64,000 nucleotides of DNA, taken from Paracoccus litorisediminis. GTDB taxonomy: Bacteria > Pseudomonadota > Alphaproteobacteria > Rhodobacterales > Rhodobacteraceae. Positions within the stretch are counted from its first letter, which is position 1, and every line of letters begins with the position of its first letter. Below the pieces are notes generated by a model. It ran no database searches. It was not told the origin of the DNA and saw nothing but the letters and a program-made list of their open reading frames with translations. This document shows, in pieces, positions 8,508-17,930 of the stretch. Location of the stretch: NCBI RefSeq assembly GCF_009711205.1, contig NZ_WMIG01000004.1, positions 236,329-300,328 of the forward strand, written 5' to 3'. A program made the translations under genes and the position numbers.

Positions 8508-9783
8508 CAGCGGTGACCCCCTTGATGCGTTCAATGTCGGCTCCGACGCCGCGCAGCTTGCGCACGACTTTTTCATAGCCGCGATCAAGGTGATAGACGC
8601 GGCTGACCACGGTTTCACCTTCGGCGGCCAGACCGGCAAGGATCAGACTGACCGAGGCGCGCAGGTCCGTCGCCATCACGCGGGCACCGCGCAGCTTGCT
8701 GGTGCCGTGGACGGTGGCGTGGCCGCCATGAACGTCGATGCGCGCACCCATGCGGATCAGTTCCGGGGCATGCATGAAGCGGTTCTCGAAGATCTTTTCC
8801 TCAAGCACCGAGGTACCCTCGGCGGTGCAAAGCAGCGCCATCATCTGCGCCTGCAGGTCGGTCGGGAAGCCGGGGAAGGGCTCGGTCACGACATCGACGG
8901 CCCGCACGCGGCCATTCTTGCGCGAGACTTTCAGTCCGCGATCGGTTTCGGTGACGTCGATTCCGGCCTCGTCCAGCTTTTCGCAGAAGGCGGCGACCAG
9001 ATCGATGCGACCACCAAGGCATTCCACCTCGCCGCCGCAGATGGCCGGGGCCAGCATGTAGGTGCCCAGTTCGATCCGGTCGGTCACGACCGGATGGGTC
9101 GCGCCGCCCAGCGTCTGCACGCCTTCGATGGTGATGGTCGAGGTACCCTCGCCATCGATATGCGCGCCCATGCGACGCAGGCATTGCGCCAGATCGACGA
9201 TCTCGGGTTCGCGTGCGGCGTTCTTGATCACGGTGGTGCCGCGGGCCAGCGTGGCGGCCAGCAGCGCGTTTTCCGTGGCCCCGACCGAGACGATCGGGAA
9301 GTCGATGACCGCGCCCTTCAGCCCGCCTGCGGGGGCTTTCGCATGGACATAGCCGTCGCGCAGGTCCAATTGCGCGCCCATGGCCTCGAAGGCCTTCAGG
9401 TGCAGGTCGACGGGACGCGCACCGATGGCGCAGCCGCCGGGCAGCGACACGATCGCATGGCCGTCGCGCGCCAGCATCGGCCCCAGAACCAGGATCGAGG
9501 CCCGCATCTTGCGCACGATCTCGTAATCGGCGGTGTGGTTGTTCAGGTCATGACTGGACAGCGTCAGCACCTGACCTTCCTGCAGGCTGGCGACCTCGGC
9601 CCCCAGCGATTGCAGCAGCGCCGTCATCGTGCGGATGTCGGACAGCCGCGGCGCGTTGGTCAGCGTCAACGGCTGATCGGTCAGCAGCGTCGCCGGCATA
9701 AGCGTCAGGCAGGCATTCTTGGCACCTGTGATCGGGATCTCGCCCTTGAGCGGCCCGTTCCCCCTTACGATGATCTGATCCAT
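8500..9783 (-). CDS. murA: UDP-N-acetylglucosamine 1-carboxyvinyltransferase
   Basis: Transfers enolpyruvate from PEP to UDP-GlcNAc, the first committed step of peptidoglycan synthesis, in the cytoplasm. The protein is 427 residues, the normal length. Lys22 in ITGAKNA and the catalytic Cys118 in [11 protein letters not shown] are both present, so the fosfomycin target cysteine is retained rather than the Asp variant. Further marks are [12 protein letters not shown] and [14 protein letters not shown]. The ATG at 9783 follows immediately on the stop of a 63-residue protein gene, and DUF2948 overlaps the 3' end. Confidence 0.98.
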   Translation of the reverse strand: MDQIIVRGNGPLKGEIPITGAKNACLTLMPATLLTDQPLTLTNAPRLSDIRTMTALLQSLGAEVASLQEGQVLTLSSHDLNNHTADYEIVRKMRASILVLGPMLARDGHAIVSLPGGCAIGARPVDLHLKAFEAMGAQLDLRDGYVHAKAPAGGLKGAVIDFPIVSVGATENALLAATLARGTTVIKNAAREPEIVDLAQCLRRMGAHIDGEGTSTITIEGVQTLGGATHPVVTDRIELGTYMLAPAICGGEVECLGGRIDLVAAFCEKLDEAGIDVTETDRGLKVSRKNGRVRAVDVVTEPFPGFPTDLQAQMMALLCTAEGTSVLEEKIFENRFMHAPELIRMGARIDVHGGHATVHGTSKLRGARVMATDLRASVSLILAGLAAEGETVVSRVYHLDRGYEKVVRKLRGVGADIERIKGVTADE

Positions 9784-9975
9784 CTATTCCTCGTTCTCGG
9801 ACGATTTGGCGGCCGGAGCCGCGTCCTGCACCCGTTGGTCATCCTCGGGGAGATCCTCATGCGACGCGCGCGCCCGGCTTTGCGCCTTGCGGCGGGCCAG
9901 ATTGGCCCGGAGGGCGGCTTTCAGCCGTGCCTCACGGGGGTCGGCGGCTTGCGGTGGTCGGGGTCCCTTGGTCAT
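9784..9975 (-). CDS. Small basic protein upstream of murA
   Basis: A 63-residue, highly charged protein, rich in Arg, Ala and Lys in the first half (DPREARLKAALRANLARRK) and acidic at the C-terminus (EDLPEDDQRVQ, SSENEE). It has no signal peptide or membrane segment and looks partly helical, partly disordered. Its stop abuts the murA start, so the two are probably co-transcribed and coupled. Short Arg-rich proteins at this place are familiar in Rhodobacteraceae, which supports it being real; I cannot give a function. Confidence 0.7.
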   Translation of the reverse strand: MTKGPRPPQAADPREARLKAALRANLARRKAQSRARASHEDLPEDDQRVQDAAPAAKSSENEE

Positions 9976-10106
9976 GCGCCCCTGTTACCCTTTGCGCGGG
10001 CTTGCGTCCAGCACGGCGGATTCGGGTGATTTGACGAAAATTCCAATTTTTTGTTTTTCTCCTCTTGCGCCCCCCGAACGCTCGGTCTAAACGCCCCTCC
10101 AACGGC

Positions 10107-10181
<75 letters not shown>

Positions 10182-10376
10182 GAAAAATCCCCTTGATTTT
10201 GAATGGTTTTCAGATGCGCCGCGCCTTGCGCCGCTCCGAACCGCATTTCCCACGCACCTCCGAATGACCCGCGCGAAGTTTCGACCGATCCCGTCGCGAT
10301 ATCTCCTTTGGCCGTCATGATCCTGTTGTATCCGGCAGGCATTCTCCGGACCCGTAGACCCCCAAACGTAAGTCGC
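10182..10376. other. Intergenic stretch without a gene; possible small RNA
   Basis: This part of the 337-bp gap between tRNA-Thr and the TSUP gene holds no credible coding frame with a ribosome site. It contains a small hairpin with arms TCCGG and CCGGA near 10331-10350 and then runs into a strong intrinsic terminator at 10377-10404. Because the terminator is over 190 bp past the tRNA end, a separate short transcript ending there is plausible. I found no convincing promoter. Confidence 0.35.
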
Positions 10377-10404
10377 GCCCGGCAGTCCCCCTGCCGGGCG
10401 TTTT
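10377..10404 (+). terminator. Intrinsic terminator
   Basis: Perfect 9-bp stem GCCCGGCAG (10377-10385) with CTGCCGGGC (10391-10399), loop TCCCC, then G and TTTT (10401-10404). It ends either the tRNA-Thr transcript or an unannotated small RNA just upstream. Confidence 0.8.
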
Positions 10405-10518
10405 CTATCCGCTGTACTGGACCTCTAGGGATCGGGGGGCTAAGCATGCGACTGCGCCGACCGACTGGAGGAGAAGGTTCGGGCGCTTCCCGATTTTCAG
10501 GAATGCTCCGGGGAGGAC

Positions 10519-11265
10519 ATGACCGACAGCTTGCTTATTCTTGCCGCCGGGTTTCTGGGCGGCATGCTGAATGCCGTCGCCGGAGGCGGCACGTTCATCA
10601 CATTTCCCGCCCTGGTCGCCAGCGGCGTGCCGGTGGTCATGGCCAATGCGACCAGCACCGTTGCCGCATTGCCCGGCTATCTGTCCTCGGCGATCGGCTT
10701 TCGCCACGAGATCGCGCAGATCGACCGCAGACTGGTGCTGCGGCTGACCATGCAGACTCTGCTGGGCGGGATCGTTGGCTCGGCGCTGCTGCTGGTATCG
10801 TCGAATACGGCCTTTGCATTCCTGGTGCCGTTCCTGCTGCTGGCGGCGACGCTGATCTTCCTGTGGGGCGGCAAGGTCCGGCAATGGGCGGGCGCGCATC
10901 GCAATGCCGTTGCCCCCTTCAGTGCCGGGACGATGATTCCCGTGGCGGTCTATGGCGGCTATTTCAACGGCGGGCTGGGCATCATCCTGCTGGCGCTGTT
11001 CGCGCTGTGGGGGATGACCGACCTGAACCGCATGAACGGGCTGAAAACCTGGCTGTCCTTTGCGCTGTCGGTGATTGCGCTGGGTATCTTTGCCGTCGGC
11101 GGTCAGGTCGCCTGGGCCCCCGCCGCGGTAATGAGCGTGGGCACCATCCTTGGCGGCTATATGGGGCCGCCTTTGGCACGTCGCATCCCGATGCCCTTGC
11201 TGCGGGCATTGATTGCGGCCGTCGGCTTTGGCATGACGGCGCTGTTCTTCTGGCGGCTTCTCTGA
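10519..11265 (+). CDS. TSUP (TauE/SafE) family transporter
   Basis: A 248-residue inner-membrane protein of the TauE/SafE family, which moves sulfite, sulfoacetate or other small organic anions out of the cell. It shows the repeated half-motif GGMLNAVAGGGTFITFPAL (residues about 14-32) and, in the second half, AVYGGYFNGGLGIILLAL, with about eight hydrophobic segments. The ATG at 10519 has GGGGAGG six bases upstream. A RidA-family gene follows after 27 bp on the same strand, so they may share a message. The substrate cannot be read from sequence. Confidence 0.9.
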   Translation: MTDSLLILAAGFLGGMLNAVAGGGTFITFPALVASGVPVVMANATSTVAALPGYLSSAIGFRHEIAQIDRRLVLRLTMQTLLGGIVGSALLLVSSNTAFAFLVPFLLLAATLIFLWGGKVRQWAGAHRNAVAPFSAGTMIPVAVYGGYFNGGLGIILLALFALWGMTDLNRMNGLKTWLSFALSVIALGIFAVGGQVAWAPAAVMSVGTILGGYMGPPLARRIPMPLLRALIAAVGFGMTALFFWRLL

Positions 11266-11292
11266 CGCCAGCCCAAACCGAAAGGAACTACA

Positions 11293-11643
11293 ATGTCCGA
11301 CATCAAACGCATCGAGACCGGCGCCCGCATGAGCCAGGCCGTCGTCCATAACGGCATCGTCTATCTGGCAGGCCAAGTCGGCAAGCCCGGCGAAAGCGTC
11401 ACGGACCAGACCAAGGAAGTTCTGGCCCAGATCGACCGTCTGCTGGCCGAATGCGGTTCGGACAAGACCCGCATCCTGACCGCTCAGATCTGGCTGGCCG
11501 ACATGGCGAACTTCGCCGAGATGAACGCTGTCTGGGACGCCTGGGTCCCGGCTGGCAACGCCCCCGCCCGCGCCACCGGCGAATCGGCGCTGGCTACCCC
11601 CGACTACAAGGTCGAGATCATCGTGGTTGCCGCGCAGAACTAA
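11293..11643 (+). CDS. RidA family (YjgF/YER057c/UK114) protein
   Basis: A 116-residue RidA-family protein. RidA hydrolyses reactive enamine/imine intermediates from PLP enzymes such as threonine dehydratase, releasing ammonia. Seen here are VYLAGQVG near residue 23, QTKEVLAQIDRLLAECG, and the late ARATGESALATPDYKVEI region, whose Arg matches the family's carboxylate-binding arginine. The frame begins MSDIKRIETGARMSQAV with an AAAGGAAC ribosome site. It is downstream of the TSUP gene, and its last 26 bases overlap the convergent lpxB. Whether it is true RidA or another Rid subfamily is open. Confidence 0.9.
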   Translation: MSDIKRIETGARMSQAVVHNGIVYLAGQVGKPGESVTDQTKEVLAQIDRLLAECGSDKTRILTAQIWLADMANFAEMNAVWDAWVPAGNAPARATGESALATPDYKVEIIVVAAQN

Positions 11644-12781
11644 GCGCATCCATGACGGAGCGCGCGGCGCGCAGGCCCGGAGCCTCGCCGCCGCGCCCCA
11701 ACCGCTGCATGGTCAGCGCCATGGCCTCATGCTGCGCGGCTTGCGCCTGCGGGTCTTCGATCAGATCGTAAAGCGCTTTGGACATCGGGCCGGGCTGGCA
11801 TTTGCGACCCAGAAACTCGGGCACGACCCGTGTCTCGCTAACCAGATTCACCAAGGTCACCGTATCGGTCTTGAGCAGCAGCCCGATCAACATCCGGCTA
11901 AGCGGGGCCACGTCATAGCCGATCACCATCGGCACATCATTCGCCGCCAGATCCAGACTGACCGTCCCCGAGGCCGCCAGCGCCAGATCGGCCGCGGCAA
12001 AGGCCGCCTTTCGTTCATCATCAGTGTCGACCACGATCGGCGCGGTCGGCCAGCGCTTGGTCATGTCGCGCACCAGTCCGGCGACGCCCCGTACCGTCGG
12101 GATCACGACCCGGATCTCGGGAACGCGGTCGCGCAACTGCATCAGGGCTTCGTCAAAGCGGGGACCAAGGCGGGCGACCTCGCCACGGCGCGAACCGGGC
12201 AGGCACAGGATCAGCGGGGCATCTGGCGCGATGTCATGGGCGACGCGAAAGGCCGCGCCCTGTTCGCGGGTGGCCACGGGTTCGGCAGCGATCGGATGGC
12301 CGACGAAATCGCAGCTCATGCCGGCGGCCTGCATATAGGGCGGCTCAAAGGGCAGGATCGCCAGCACATGGTCGATGACCTTGGCCATTTTCGTCGCGCG
12401 CCCGGACCGCCAGGCCCAGACCGAGGGAGCGACGTAATGGATGGTCTTCAGGTCGGGAACCAGTGCGCGCGCCTGCCGCGCCACGCGCAGGCAGAAATCC
12501 GGGCTGTCGATGGTGATCAGCACATCAGGTCGCGCCTCGGCCACGGCCCGCGCCGTCTGAGCGATCCGCGCCTTGAGTTGGCGGTATTTCGGCAGCACCT
12601 CGACGATGCCCATGACCGACAGCTCTTCCATCGGGAACAGGCTGTCCAGTCCCTGCGCGGCCATCGACGGCCCACCCACGCCGAGGAATTCCGCATCCTG
12701 ATCGAGGCTTTTCAGACCGGCCATCAACGGCCCGCCCAGATTATCGCCCGAAGGCTCGCCAGCGATCAGGAAGAATTTCAT
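11618..12781 (-). CDS. lpxB: Lipid-A-disaccharide synthase
   Basis: Condenses UDP-2,3-diacylglucosamine with lipid X to give tetraacyl disaccharide 1-phosphate in lipid A synthesis, at the cytoplasmic face of the inner membrane. The 387-residue glycosyltransferase has the N-terminal IAGEPSGDNLGG, the FLGVGGP motif, YVAPSVWAWR, LPGSRRGEV and ASGTVSLDLA. ATG at 12781 is the natural start. It is the last gene of fabZ-lpxA-lpxI-lpxB but separated from lpxI by 88 bp containing a long inverted repeat. The 3' end overlaps the convergent RidA gene by 26 bp. Confidence 0.97.
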   Translation of the reverse strand: MKFFLIAGEPSGDNLGGPLMAGLKSLDQDAEFLGVGGPSMAAQGLDSLFPMEELSVMGIVEVLPKYRQLKARIAQTARAVAEARPDVLITIDSPDFCLRVARQARALVPDLKTIHYVAPSVWAWRSGRATKMAKVIDHVLAILPFEPPYMQAAGMSCDFVGHPIAAEPVATREQGAAFRVAHDIAPDAPLILCLPGSRRGEVARLGPRFDEALMQLRDRVPEIRVVIPTVRGVAGLVRDMTKRWPTAPIVVDTDDERKAAFAAADLALAASGTVSLDLAANDVPMVIGYDVAPLSRMLIGLLLKTDTVTLVNLVSETRVVPEFLGRKCQPGPMSKALYDLIEDPQAQAAQHEAMALTMQRLGRGGEAPGLRAARSVMDALSSARQPR

Positions 12782-12809
12782 AAGCTTGCTCCGGTTGCGC
12801 CGCCCCGGT

Positions 12810-12868
12810 TTGGGTATTTGTGAAACGAAGAAATCGCCAAGGGCTTTCTTCGTTTCTTAAATACCCAA
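12810..12868. repeat. Long imperfect inverted repeat of the GGGTATTT family
   Basis: Arms of 24 bp (12810-12833 and 12845-12868) pair with two mismatches around an 11-base loop (12834-12844). Each arm contains GGGTATTT followed by GAAACGAAGAAA, one arm with GT and the other with AA between. It fills most of the lpxI-lpxB gap. Single-arm copies occur at 45634 and 46746. In RNA it would form a strong hairpin between the two genes. Confidence 0.75.
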
Positions 12869-12869
12869 T

Positions 12870-13667
12870 TCACGCCCGCGCCCACAGGAACAGACCGGCG
12901 TCATGGGCCAGACGCACCGATTCTTCCCGGTCCAGCAGGATGACGCTACCCGCCTCCCAGACAATGCCGCCCAGTCCCGCATCTGCGGCCTGTCTGACGG
13001 TATCGGGACCGATGGTCGGCAGGTCGATGCGACGGTCCTGGCCCGGCTTGGGGGCCTTGTACAGCACACCCTTGGCCCCTTTCGGGTCGGGCTTCAGCCC
13101 GGCATGGAGACGCGCAAATTCCAGCATCGCCTGGGTGCCGGGCAGTGCCTCGACCGCAAGGCACAGGCCCTGCGCCACGACCGCGCCTTGGCCAACATCC
13201 AGCGGCCCAAGGCCGTGGACGATCTCGGACGCACGGGCGGCATCCTTCTGGTCGCGAGAACTGGGTTCGCCGGTCAGGACACCCTCACCGGGGACCAGTT
13301 CGGGCAGGACCTCGTCGACCGAGACGATATGGATTCCGGCCTCTTCGAACAGATCAAGGACGGCGCGCAGGGCAGCATCGTCACCCGATTGCATGCCCAT
13401 CAGGATGCGCGGCACGATGGCCATGGTGCGCGGGTCGAACAGGCCGGGCTCGATCCGGGGACGGCGGATTGCGCCCGCAAAGACGGCCTGCGTCACCCCG
13501 AGTTCAGTCAATTCGTCAAGGAAGGGGATCAGGCGCTCCAGCCGGAACGGCTTGGCGGCGACTTCCGGGGTCAGATGCTCCAGCGCATAGACAAGCGGCT
13601 CGTCCAGCGCGGCGGCGACGGCAGAGGCCAGATGCCCCTCGCCTGCGATCAAGGCAATGCGGCTCAT
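12870..13667 (-). CDS. lpxI: UDP-2,3-diacylglucosamine diphosphatase LpxI
   Basis: Hydrolyses UDP-2,3-diacylglucosamine to lipid X and UMP; LpxI replaces the unrelated LpxH in alphaproteobacteria. The 265-residue protein begins [14 protein letters not shown] and shows AVFAGAIRRPRI, the conserved DEVLPELVPGEGVLTG region, GQGAVVAQGLCLAVEALPGTQAML in two parts (VAQGLCLAVEA, GTQAML), KAPKPGQDRRIDLPTIG and the C-terminal AGLGGIVWEAGSVILLD. Start ATG at 13667 overlaps the end of lpxA by four bases. No lpxH is seen. The next gene, lpxB, uses the product. Confidence 0.96.
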   Translation of the reverse strand: MSRIALIAGEGHLASAVAAALDEPLVYALEHLTPEVAAKPFRLERLIPFLDELTELGVTQAVFAGAIRRPRIEPGLFDPRTMAIVPRILMGMQSGDDAALRAVLDLFEEAGIHIVSVDEVLPELVPGEGVLTGEPSSRDQKDAARASEIVHGLGPLDVGQGAVVAQGLCLAVEALPGTQAMLEFARLHAGLKPDPKGAKGVLYKAPKPGQDRRIDLPTIGPDTVRQAADAGLGGIVWEAGSVILLDREESVRLAHDAGLFLWARA

Positions 13668-14449
13668 GAATGGGGGGCCAGGAAGCTGCGGTCCGACGGA
13701 CCAAGGATGAAATCAAGCACTTCGCGCACCATCGGGCCGGTTTCCTCGTCGGCCATCTGGCGGGCGGTGTCGCGGAAGCTGCCCTCGCCCAGACGCGACA
13801 GCATGTTGCGCAGCGCGTGCAGTTCCTCGCGCGAGGCGCCGCGGCGCTTGAGGCCGACGAAATTCAGCCCGTCCAGCTGGCCGCGCGGCCCCTGCACGAG
13901 GCCGAAGGGAATGACATCCGCCGTCACCATGGTCAGTGCGCCGATCATCGCGCCGCGACCGATGCGGACGAATTGGTGGACACCGGCAAGGCCGCCGATG
14001 GTCACATCATCCTCGACCACGCAATGCCCTGCAAGGGCGGCATGGTTGACGATGGTGACGCGGTTGCCGACCTGACAGTCATGGGCGACATGACTGCCGG
14101 CAAGGAAGAGCCCGTCATCGCCGACGCGGGTGATGCCGCCACCGCCCTCGGTGCCGGGGTTCATGGTCACGTGTTCACGGATGCGGTTGCGAGCGCCGAT
14201 CACCAGACGGGTGCGCTCACCCTTGAACTTGCGATCCTGCGGCACTTCCCCGATCGAGGCGAACGAAAAAATCTGCGTCTCATCCCCGATTTCCGTGTCG
14301 CCGGTGACGACGACGTGGGACTTCAGCACCACGCCCCGGCCTAGTGTGACCTCGGGGCCGACGACGCAGAAGGGGCCGATCTCGCAGCCCTCGCCGATCT
14401 TCGCGGCGGGGTCGATGACGGCCGAGGGGTGGATCAGCGCCTCAGCCAT
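13664..14449 (-). CDS. lpxA: UDP-N-acetylglucosamine acyltransferase
   Basis: First step of lipid A synthesis: transfers an R-3-hydroxyacyl chain from ACP to O3 of UDP-GlcNAc. The left-handed beta-helix is plain from hexapeptide repeats between about residues 5 and 190, with the catalytic-His motif [13 protein letters not shown] and the [15 protein letters not shown] region, then an alpha-helical C-terminus. Length is 261 residues. I placed the start at ATG 14449, inside the fabZ 3' end; a GTG three codons earlier is possible. lpxI overlaps by four bases. Confidence 0.97.
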   Translation of the reverse strand: MAEALIHPSAVIDPAAKIGEGCEIGPFCVVGPEVTLGRGVVLKSHVVVTGDTEIGDETQIFSFASIGEVPQDRKFKGERTRLVIGARNRIREHVTMNPGTEGGGGITRVGDDGLFLAGSHVAHDCQVGNRVTIVNHAALAGHCVVEDDVTIGGLAGVHQFVRIGRGAMIGALTMVTADVIPFGLVQGPRGQLDGLNFVGLKRRGASREELHALRNMLSRLGEGSFRDTARQMADEETGPMVREVLDFILGPSDRSFLAPHS

Positions 14450-14921
14450 TGTCGCCACGGTTCAGCATCGCCATCACCTCGGCCTCGGCGGCAAGGACGC
14501 CGTTGACGATGGCGCGGCCCTCGAATTTCCAGACCTTGCCGCCACCGCGCAGGGTCTTCATGTGCAGTTCCAGCACGTCGCCGGGCACGACCTTGGCGCG
14601 GAAGCGGCATTTGTCGATCGACATGAAATAGGTGCCCATGCCCTTGTCGGCCAGATCAAGGCTGACGCCGACCAGCACGGCGGCGGCCTGCGCCATCGCC
14701 TCGATGATCAGCACGCCCGGCATCACCGGCTCTTGCGGGAAGTGGCCCTCGAAATGCGGCTCATTCGAGGTCACGTTCTTGATCCCGACGCAGCTTTCGC
14801 TCGGGACGATGTCGCGAACCTTGTCGACCAGCAGGAAGGGATAACGATGCGGCAGGATGCGCTTGATCGTGGCCAGATCGACTTCGGTCGGCGGGATGTA
14901 GGTGGTCTCGTCGGCGGCCAT
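14442..14921 (-). CDS. fabZ: 3-hydroxyacyl-[acyl-carrier-protein] dehydratase FabZ
   Basis: Dehydrates 3-hydroxyacyl-ACP in fatty acid elongation and competes with LpxA for the same substrate pool. The 159-residue hot-dog protein has the [10 protein letters not shown] start motif and the active-site stretch with His60 in PHFEGHFP and Glu74 in [13 protein letters not shown] at 14921 was chosen because the family begins close before [10 protein letters not shown]; longer readings into the upstream region are not supported. The lpx cluster starts here: lpxD, skp and bamA, common upstream partners in proteobacteria, are not adjacent. Confidence 0.97.
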   Translation of the reverse strand: MAADETTYIPPTEVDLATIKRILPHRYPFLLVDKVRDIVPSESCVGIKNVTSNEPHFEGHFPQEPVMPGVLIIEAMAQAAAVLVGVSLDLADKGMGTYFMSIDKCRFRAKVVPGDVLELHMKTLRGGGKVWKFEGRAIVNGVLAAEAEVMAMLNRGDNG

Positions 14922-14997
14922 CGCGGCGGTCCTCTTGAACTGTTTTGGTTTGCCTAGCAATGAGCGGCCGAATTGGCAAGTTTGGCGCCGATTCACG

Positions 14998-17103
14998 TCA
15001 GGTCCGACGCAGGCGCCAACCCCTGCCCTCGGCCAGCCAACCGGCCAGAGCCAGACCCGAGATGATCGCCAGCCACGCCCAGCCCGGCAGCAAGGGCCGA
15101 TGGGTGATGCCGGTGGTCGAACTGGCCCCACGCGGGGTAATCGCGATCCAGTCCCCCGAGACGCCCTGCCCATGCGCGGGCCGCCCCTCGCGCACGGTGC
15201 GCAGGCTGGGGATGCCATCGGACAGGCGCAGTACCGCGCCTTGCGTAACCTCAGGCAATGAACCCAGTTTCTCGCCCGAGGCGACGGTTTCCTCGAATTC
15301 GCGGGGCGCGGCCGGGCCAAGCGCCATGACGCGGGTGATGTCGCCGTCGGTCATCCGATACAGGCCCGGCCCCGGCGCGGTCCAGCGCGCGGTGAAACGA
15401 CCCGGCCCGATCGGCGCAAGCTCGACCGTCACCGTCTGGCCGTCGGGACGGGTGATGCGGACGGGCTTGGCGATCTCGGCCATGGTCCGTCGCGTGATCG
15501 TGACCGAAAGTTCGCCCGAGACATCGGCCAGCAGGGCCTCTTCCTCAAGCTCGGGTTCCTTCATCGACCAATGGGCGATGCGGCGCAGCAGTTCCAATTG
15601 CGGCCCACCGCCTTCGAAACCGCGCCCCCACAGCCAGACCTGATCCGAGTTCAGCATGGCGACGCGGCCCTTGCCGACCCGGTTCATGATCAGCAGCGGC
15701 TGATCCTCGGCCCCGGTCATCACCACCTGCGCGCGGGAATCGGGGATCACCTGAGACATGCGCAGCCAGCGACCCCAATGGCTGTCAGACCCCTCGCGAG
15801 GCGCGCCCGGCAGGCCCGCCGTGACCGGGTGGCGCTGGCCGTCCTCGGTCAGGCGGGGCAGGAAGGGCTGGTCATAGATCCGCCCCGTCGGCCGCCCCGG
15901 CAAGATCGCCCCTAGGGGCGACAGGTTCAGGCTTTCGACAGACGACATTTCCGGCCCGGCCGAGACCAGAACCGCGCCCCCCTCTTCGACATAGCGGCGG
16001 ATATTGTCGTAATATTGCGGCATCAGGATGCCGCGCACCTTGTAGCGGTCAAAGATGATCAGGTCGAAATCGCGGATGCGCTCAAGGAACAGCTCCTGCG
16101 TCGGAAAGGCGATCAGCGACATTTCATCGACGGGAACCGCGTCCATCTTGTCCGGCGGGCGCAGGATGGTGAAATGGATCAGGTCGACATTGGTGTCCGA
16201 CTTCAACAGGTTGCGCCATGTGCGTTCACCTGCATGCGGCTCGCCCGAAATCAGCAGCACCCGCAACCGGTCGCGCACGCCCTGAATCTGGATCGCGGCC
16301 GAGTTGTTGCGATCGGTCAGTTCGGGGGTATCGGCCACCGGCGCATCGAAACCGATCGAGACCACGTTCTGCCCGGCATGTTGGGGCACCACCGGCAGGT
16401 CCAGCGGGATGCCGGGCGGCAGGTCAAGGCTGCGGCTTTGTTCACCGTCGATCAGCACCCGCAGCTTTGCGGGCGACGCGGCAATGGCGGCGGGAACCGC
16501 GCCCTGATCCTCGATCCGCACCCGGATGGTGACGGGCTGGTCGATCAAGCCATAGGCAGGGGACTCCTCGACGACCAGCCGCCGGTCCCAGTCGCCCGGC
16601 GCACCGGTCAGCAGGACATGAACCGGCGCGGGGGCGGTCTTTGGCAGCATGGCCGGGTCATGGGACTGGCCATCGGTCACCGCAATCACCCCGGCGACGC
16701 GGGTCTGGGGTTCGGCGGCCAAGGCACGGGTCAGGGCCGCGCCGATCAGCGTGCCATCCTCGGCATCCGAGACGGTGACGCGGCGGATCTCGGTATCGGG
16801 CAGCGTGGCAAGCTGGCGCTCCAGCCCGGCCAGCGCGGCGTCGGTCTGCTCGGTTCGGCCCGGCAGGGACTGGCTGGCACTGCGGTCGTCCAGCAGGATC
16901 ACGATATCGGACAGCTTGTTGCGAATGCCCGATTCCAGCGCCGGCCCGGCCAGTGCGGCAGCCACCGCCAGCCCGGCCAACCCACGCAGCGCCCAGCCAC
17001 GCAATCCCCGCCACAGCGACCAGATGGTGACCAGCACCGCCAGCCCGGCGATTGCCGCGACCAGCGGCCAGCCCAGCAGCGGATCGAAGCTGAGACCGGT
17101 CAC
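14998..17103 (-). CDS. Membrane protein with glutamine-amidotransferase-like domain (MoxR/DUF58 cassette)
   Basis: A 701-residue inner-membrane protein. Two hydrophobic segments lie at about 10-60, followed by a von Willebrand-like [11 protein letters not shown] segment with partly preserved metal-site residues and a [12 protein letters not shown] strand, then a class I glutamine amidotransferase-like fold around [13 protein letters not shown] and [17 protein letters not shown], and one TM near the C-terminus. No clear catalytic Cys triad is visible, so enzyme activity is doubtful. The start is GTG at 17103, overlapping the DUF4159 stop (GTGA). Such proteins close MoxR-DUF58-BatA cassettes; the process is unknown but envelope-related. 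Confidence 0.82.
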   Translation of the reverse strand: MTGLSFDPLLGWPLVAAIAGLAVLVTIWSLWRGLRGWALRGLAGLAVAAALAGPALESGIRNKLSDIVILLDDRSASQSLPGRTEQTDAALAGLERQLATLPDTEIRRVTVSDAEDGTLIGAALTRALAAEPQTRVAGVIAVTDGQSHDPAMLPKTAPAPVHVLLTGAPGDWDRRLVVEESPAYGLIDQPVTIRVRIEDQGAVPAAIAASPAKLRVLIDGEQSRSLDLPPGIPLDLPVVPQHAGQNVVSIGFDAPVADTPELTDRNNSAAIQIQGVRDRLRVLLISGEPHAGERTWRNLLKSDTNVDLIHFTILRPPDKMDAVPVDEMSLIAFPTQELFLERIRDFDLIIFDRYKVRGILMPQYYDNIRRYVEEGGAVLVSAGPEMSSVESLNLSPLGAILPGRPTGRIYDQPFLPRLTEDGQRHPVTAGLPGAPREGSDSHWGRWLRMSQVIPDSRAQVVMTGAEDQPLLIMNRVGKGRVAMLNSDQVWLWGRGFEGGGPQLELLRRIAHWSMKEPELEEEALLADVSGELSVTITRRTMAEIAKPVRITRPDGQTVTVELAPIGPGRFTARWTAPGPGLYRMTDGDITRVMALGPAAPREFEETVASGEKLGSLPEVTQGAVLRLSDGIPSLRTVREGRPAHGQGVSGDWIAITPRGASSTTGITHRPLLPGWAWLAIISGLALAGWLAEGRGWRLRRT

Positions 17104-17930
17104 TGCATCACCTCTTCGCTGCGCAGGCGTTCCAGCAACGCCGGAACATGGACCTGATCGGATTTGTAGTTTCCGGTCAGCACATACATGATCAGGTTCA
17201 CGCCAAAGCGGTAAGCCATCTCGCGCTGACGCTCGCCATCAAGGCCCGAGCCCACGGTGAACAGCGGCAGGCCGTTTTCGCCGATGGCCCAAGCCTCGGC
17301 CCAGGAATTGCCACCGATGATGACCGGCGACACCCCATCGTTGAGAATGCGAAAGGGCACGCCTTCGCTGGCCTCGGCTCCGGCGGGTGGGGCCTCGGCC
17401 CAGACATCGCGGCCGTAATAGCGTCCGGGGAAATCCTGCAGCAGATAAAAGCTGCGGGTCAGCACGTGATCGCCCGGGATCGGGGCCAGCGCTGGAATGT
17501 CCAATGGCGCGGCCAGACGGCGCAGCGCCCCCGCCCCCTCGGGACCGCCCAGCCCGGCAATATCACCGTCGCGGGTGTCGAACAGGATCATCCCGCCCGA
17601 GCGCAGGAAATGGTTCATCCGGACATAGGCCAAGGGCGAGGGCTGCGGCTGATCCTCGGTGACCGGCCAATACAGGAATGTCAGCAGCGACAGGTCGTCC
17701 TGATCCAGATTGATGCCGATCGGTTCGCCCGGCTCGACCGTGGTGCGGTCGGTCAGGACCTGCGACAACCCGCGCAACCCGGCCTCGGATGCCGCATCCA
17801 CCTCGGAATCGCCGGTAACGACATAGGCCAGCGCGACCTCATCCGCGGCGCGGATCAGGCGCGGATCAGGGTCCTGCGCCTGCGCAAGCGATGCGATCAG
17901 CAGGAAGGGGGCCAGCAGGAACCAGATCAT
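17100..17930 (-). CDS. DUF4159 domain protein, secreted or membrane-attached
   Basis: The product has 276 residues with an N-terminal signal peptide (MIWFLLAPFLLIASLAQAQD, cut predicted after AQA) and a DUF4159 domain, recognisable from LTFLYWPVTEDQ, GGMILFDTRDGD, LTRSFYLLQDFPGRYYGR, VIIGGNSWAEAWA and FGVNLIMYVLTGNYKSDQVHVPA (described by ends). DUF4159 is usually the C-terminal half of a BatA-like membrane protein; here it is separate, starting at ATG 17930 with ATGA overlap on the BatA-like gene. A frame extends further upstream but only as a shadow of that gene. See the finding on the split. Confidence 0.85.
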   Translation of the reverse strand: MIWFLLAPFLLIASLAQAQDPDPRLIRAADEVALAYVVTGDSEVDAASEAGLRGLSQVLTDRTTVEPGEPIGINLDQDDLSLLTFLYWPVTEDQPQPSPLAYVRMNHFLRSGGMILFDTRDGDIAGLGGPEGAGALRRLAAPLDIPALAPIPGDHVLTRSFYLLQDFPGRYYGRDVWAEAPPAGAEASEGVPFRILNDGVSPVIIGGNSWAEAWAIGENGLPLFTVGSGLDGERQREMAYRFGVNLIMYVLTGNYKSDQVHVPALLERLRSEEVMQ

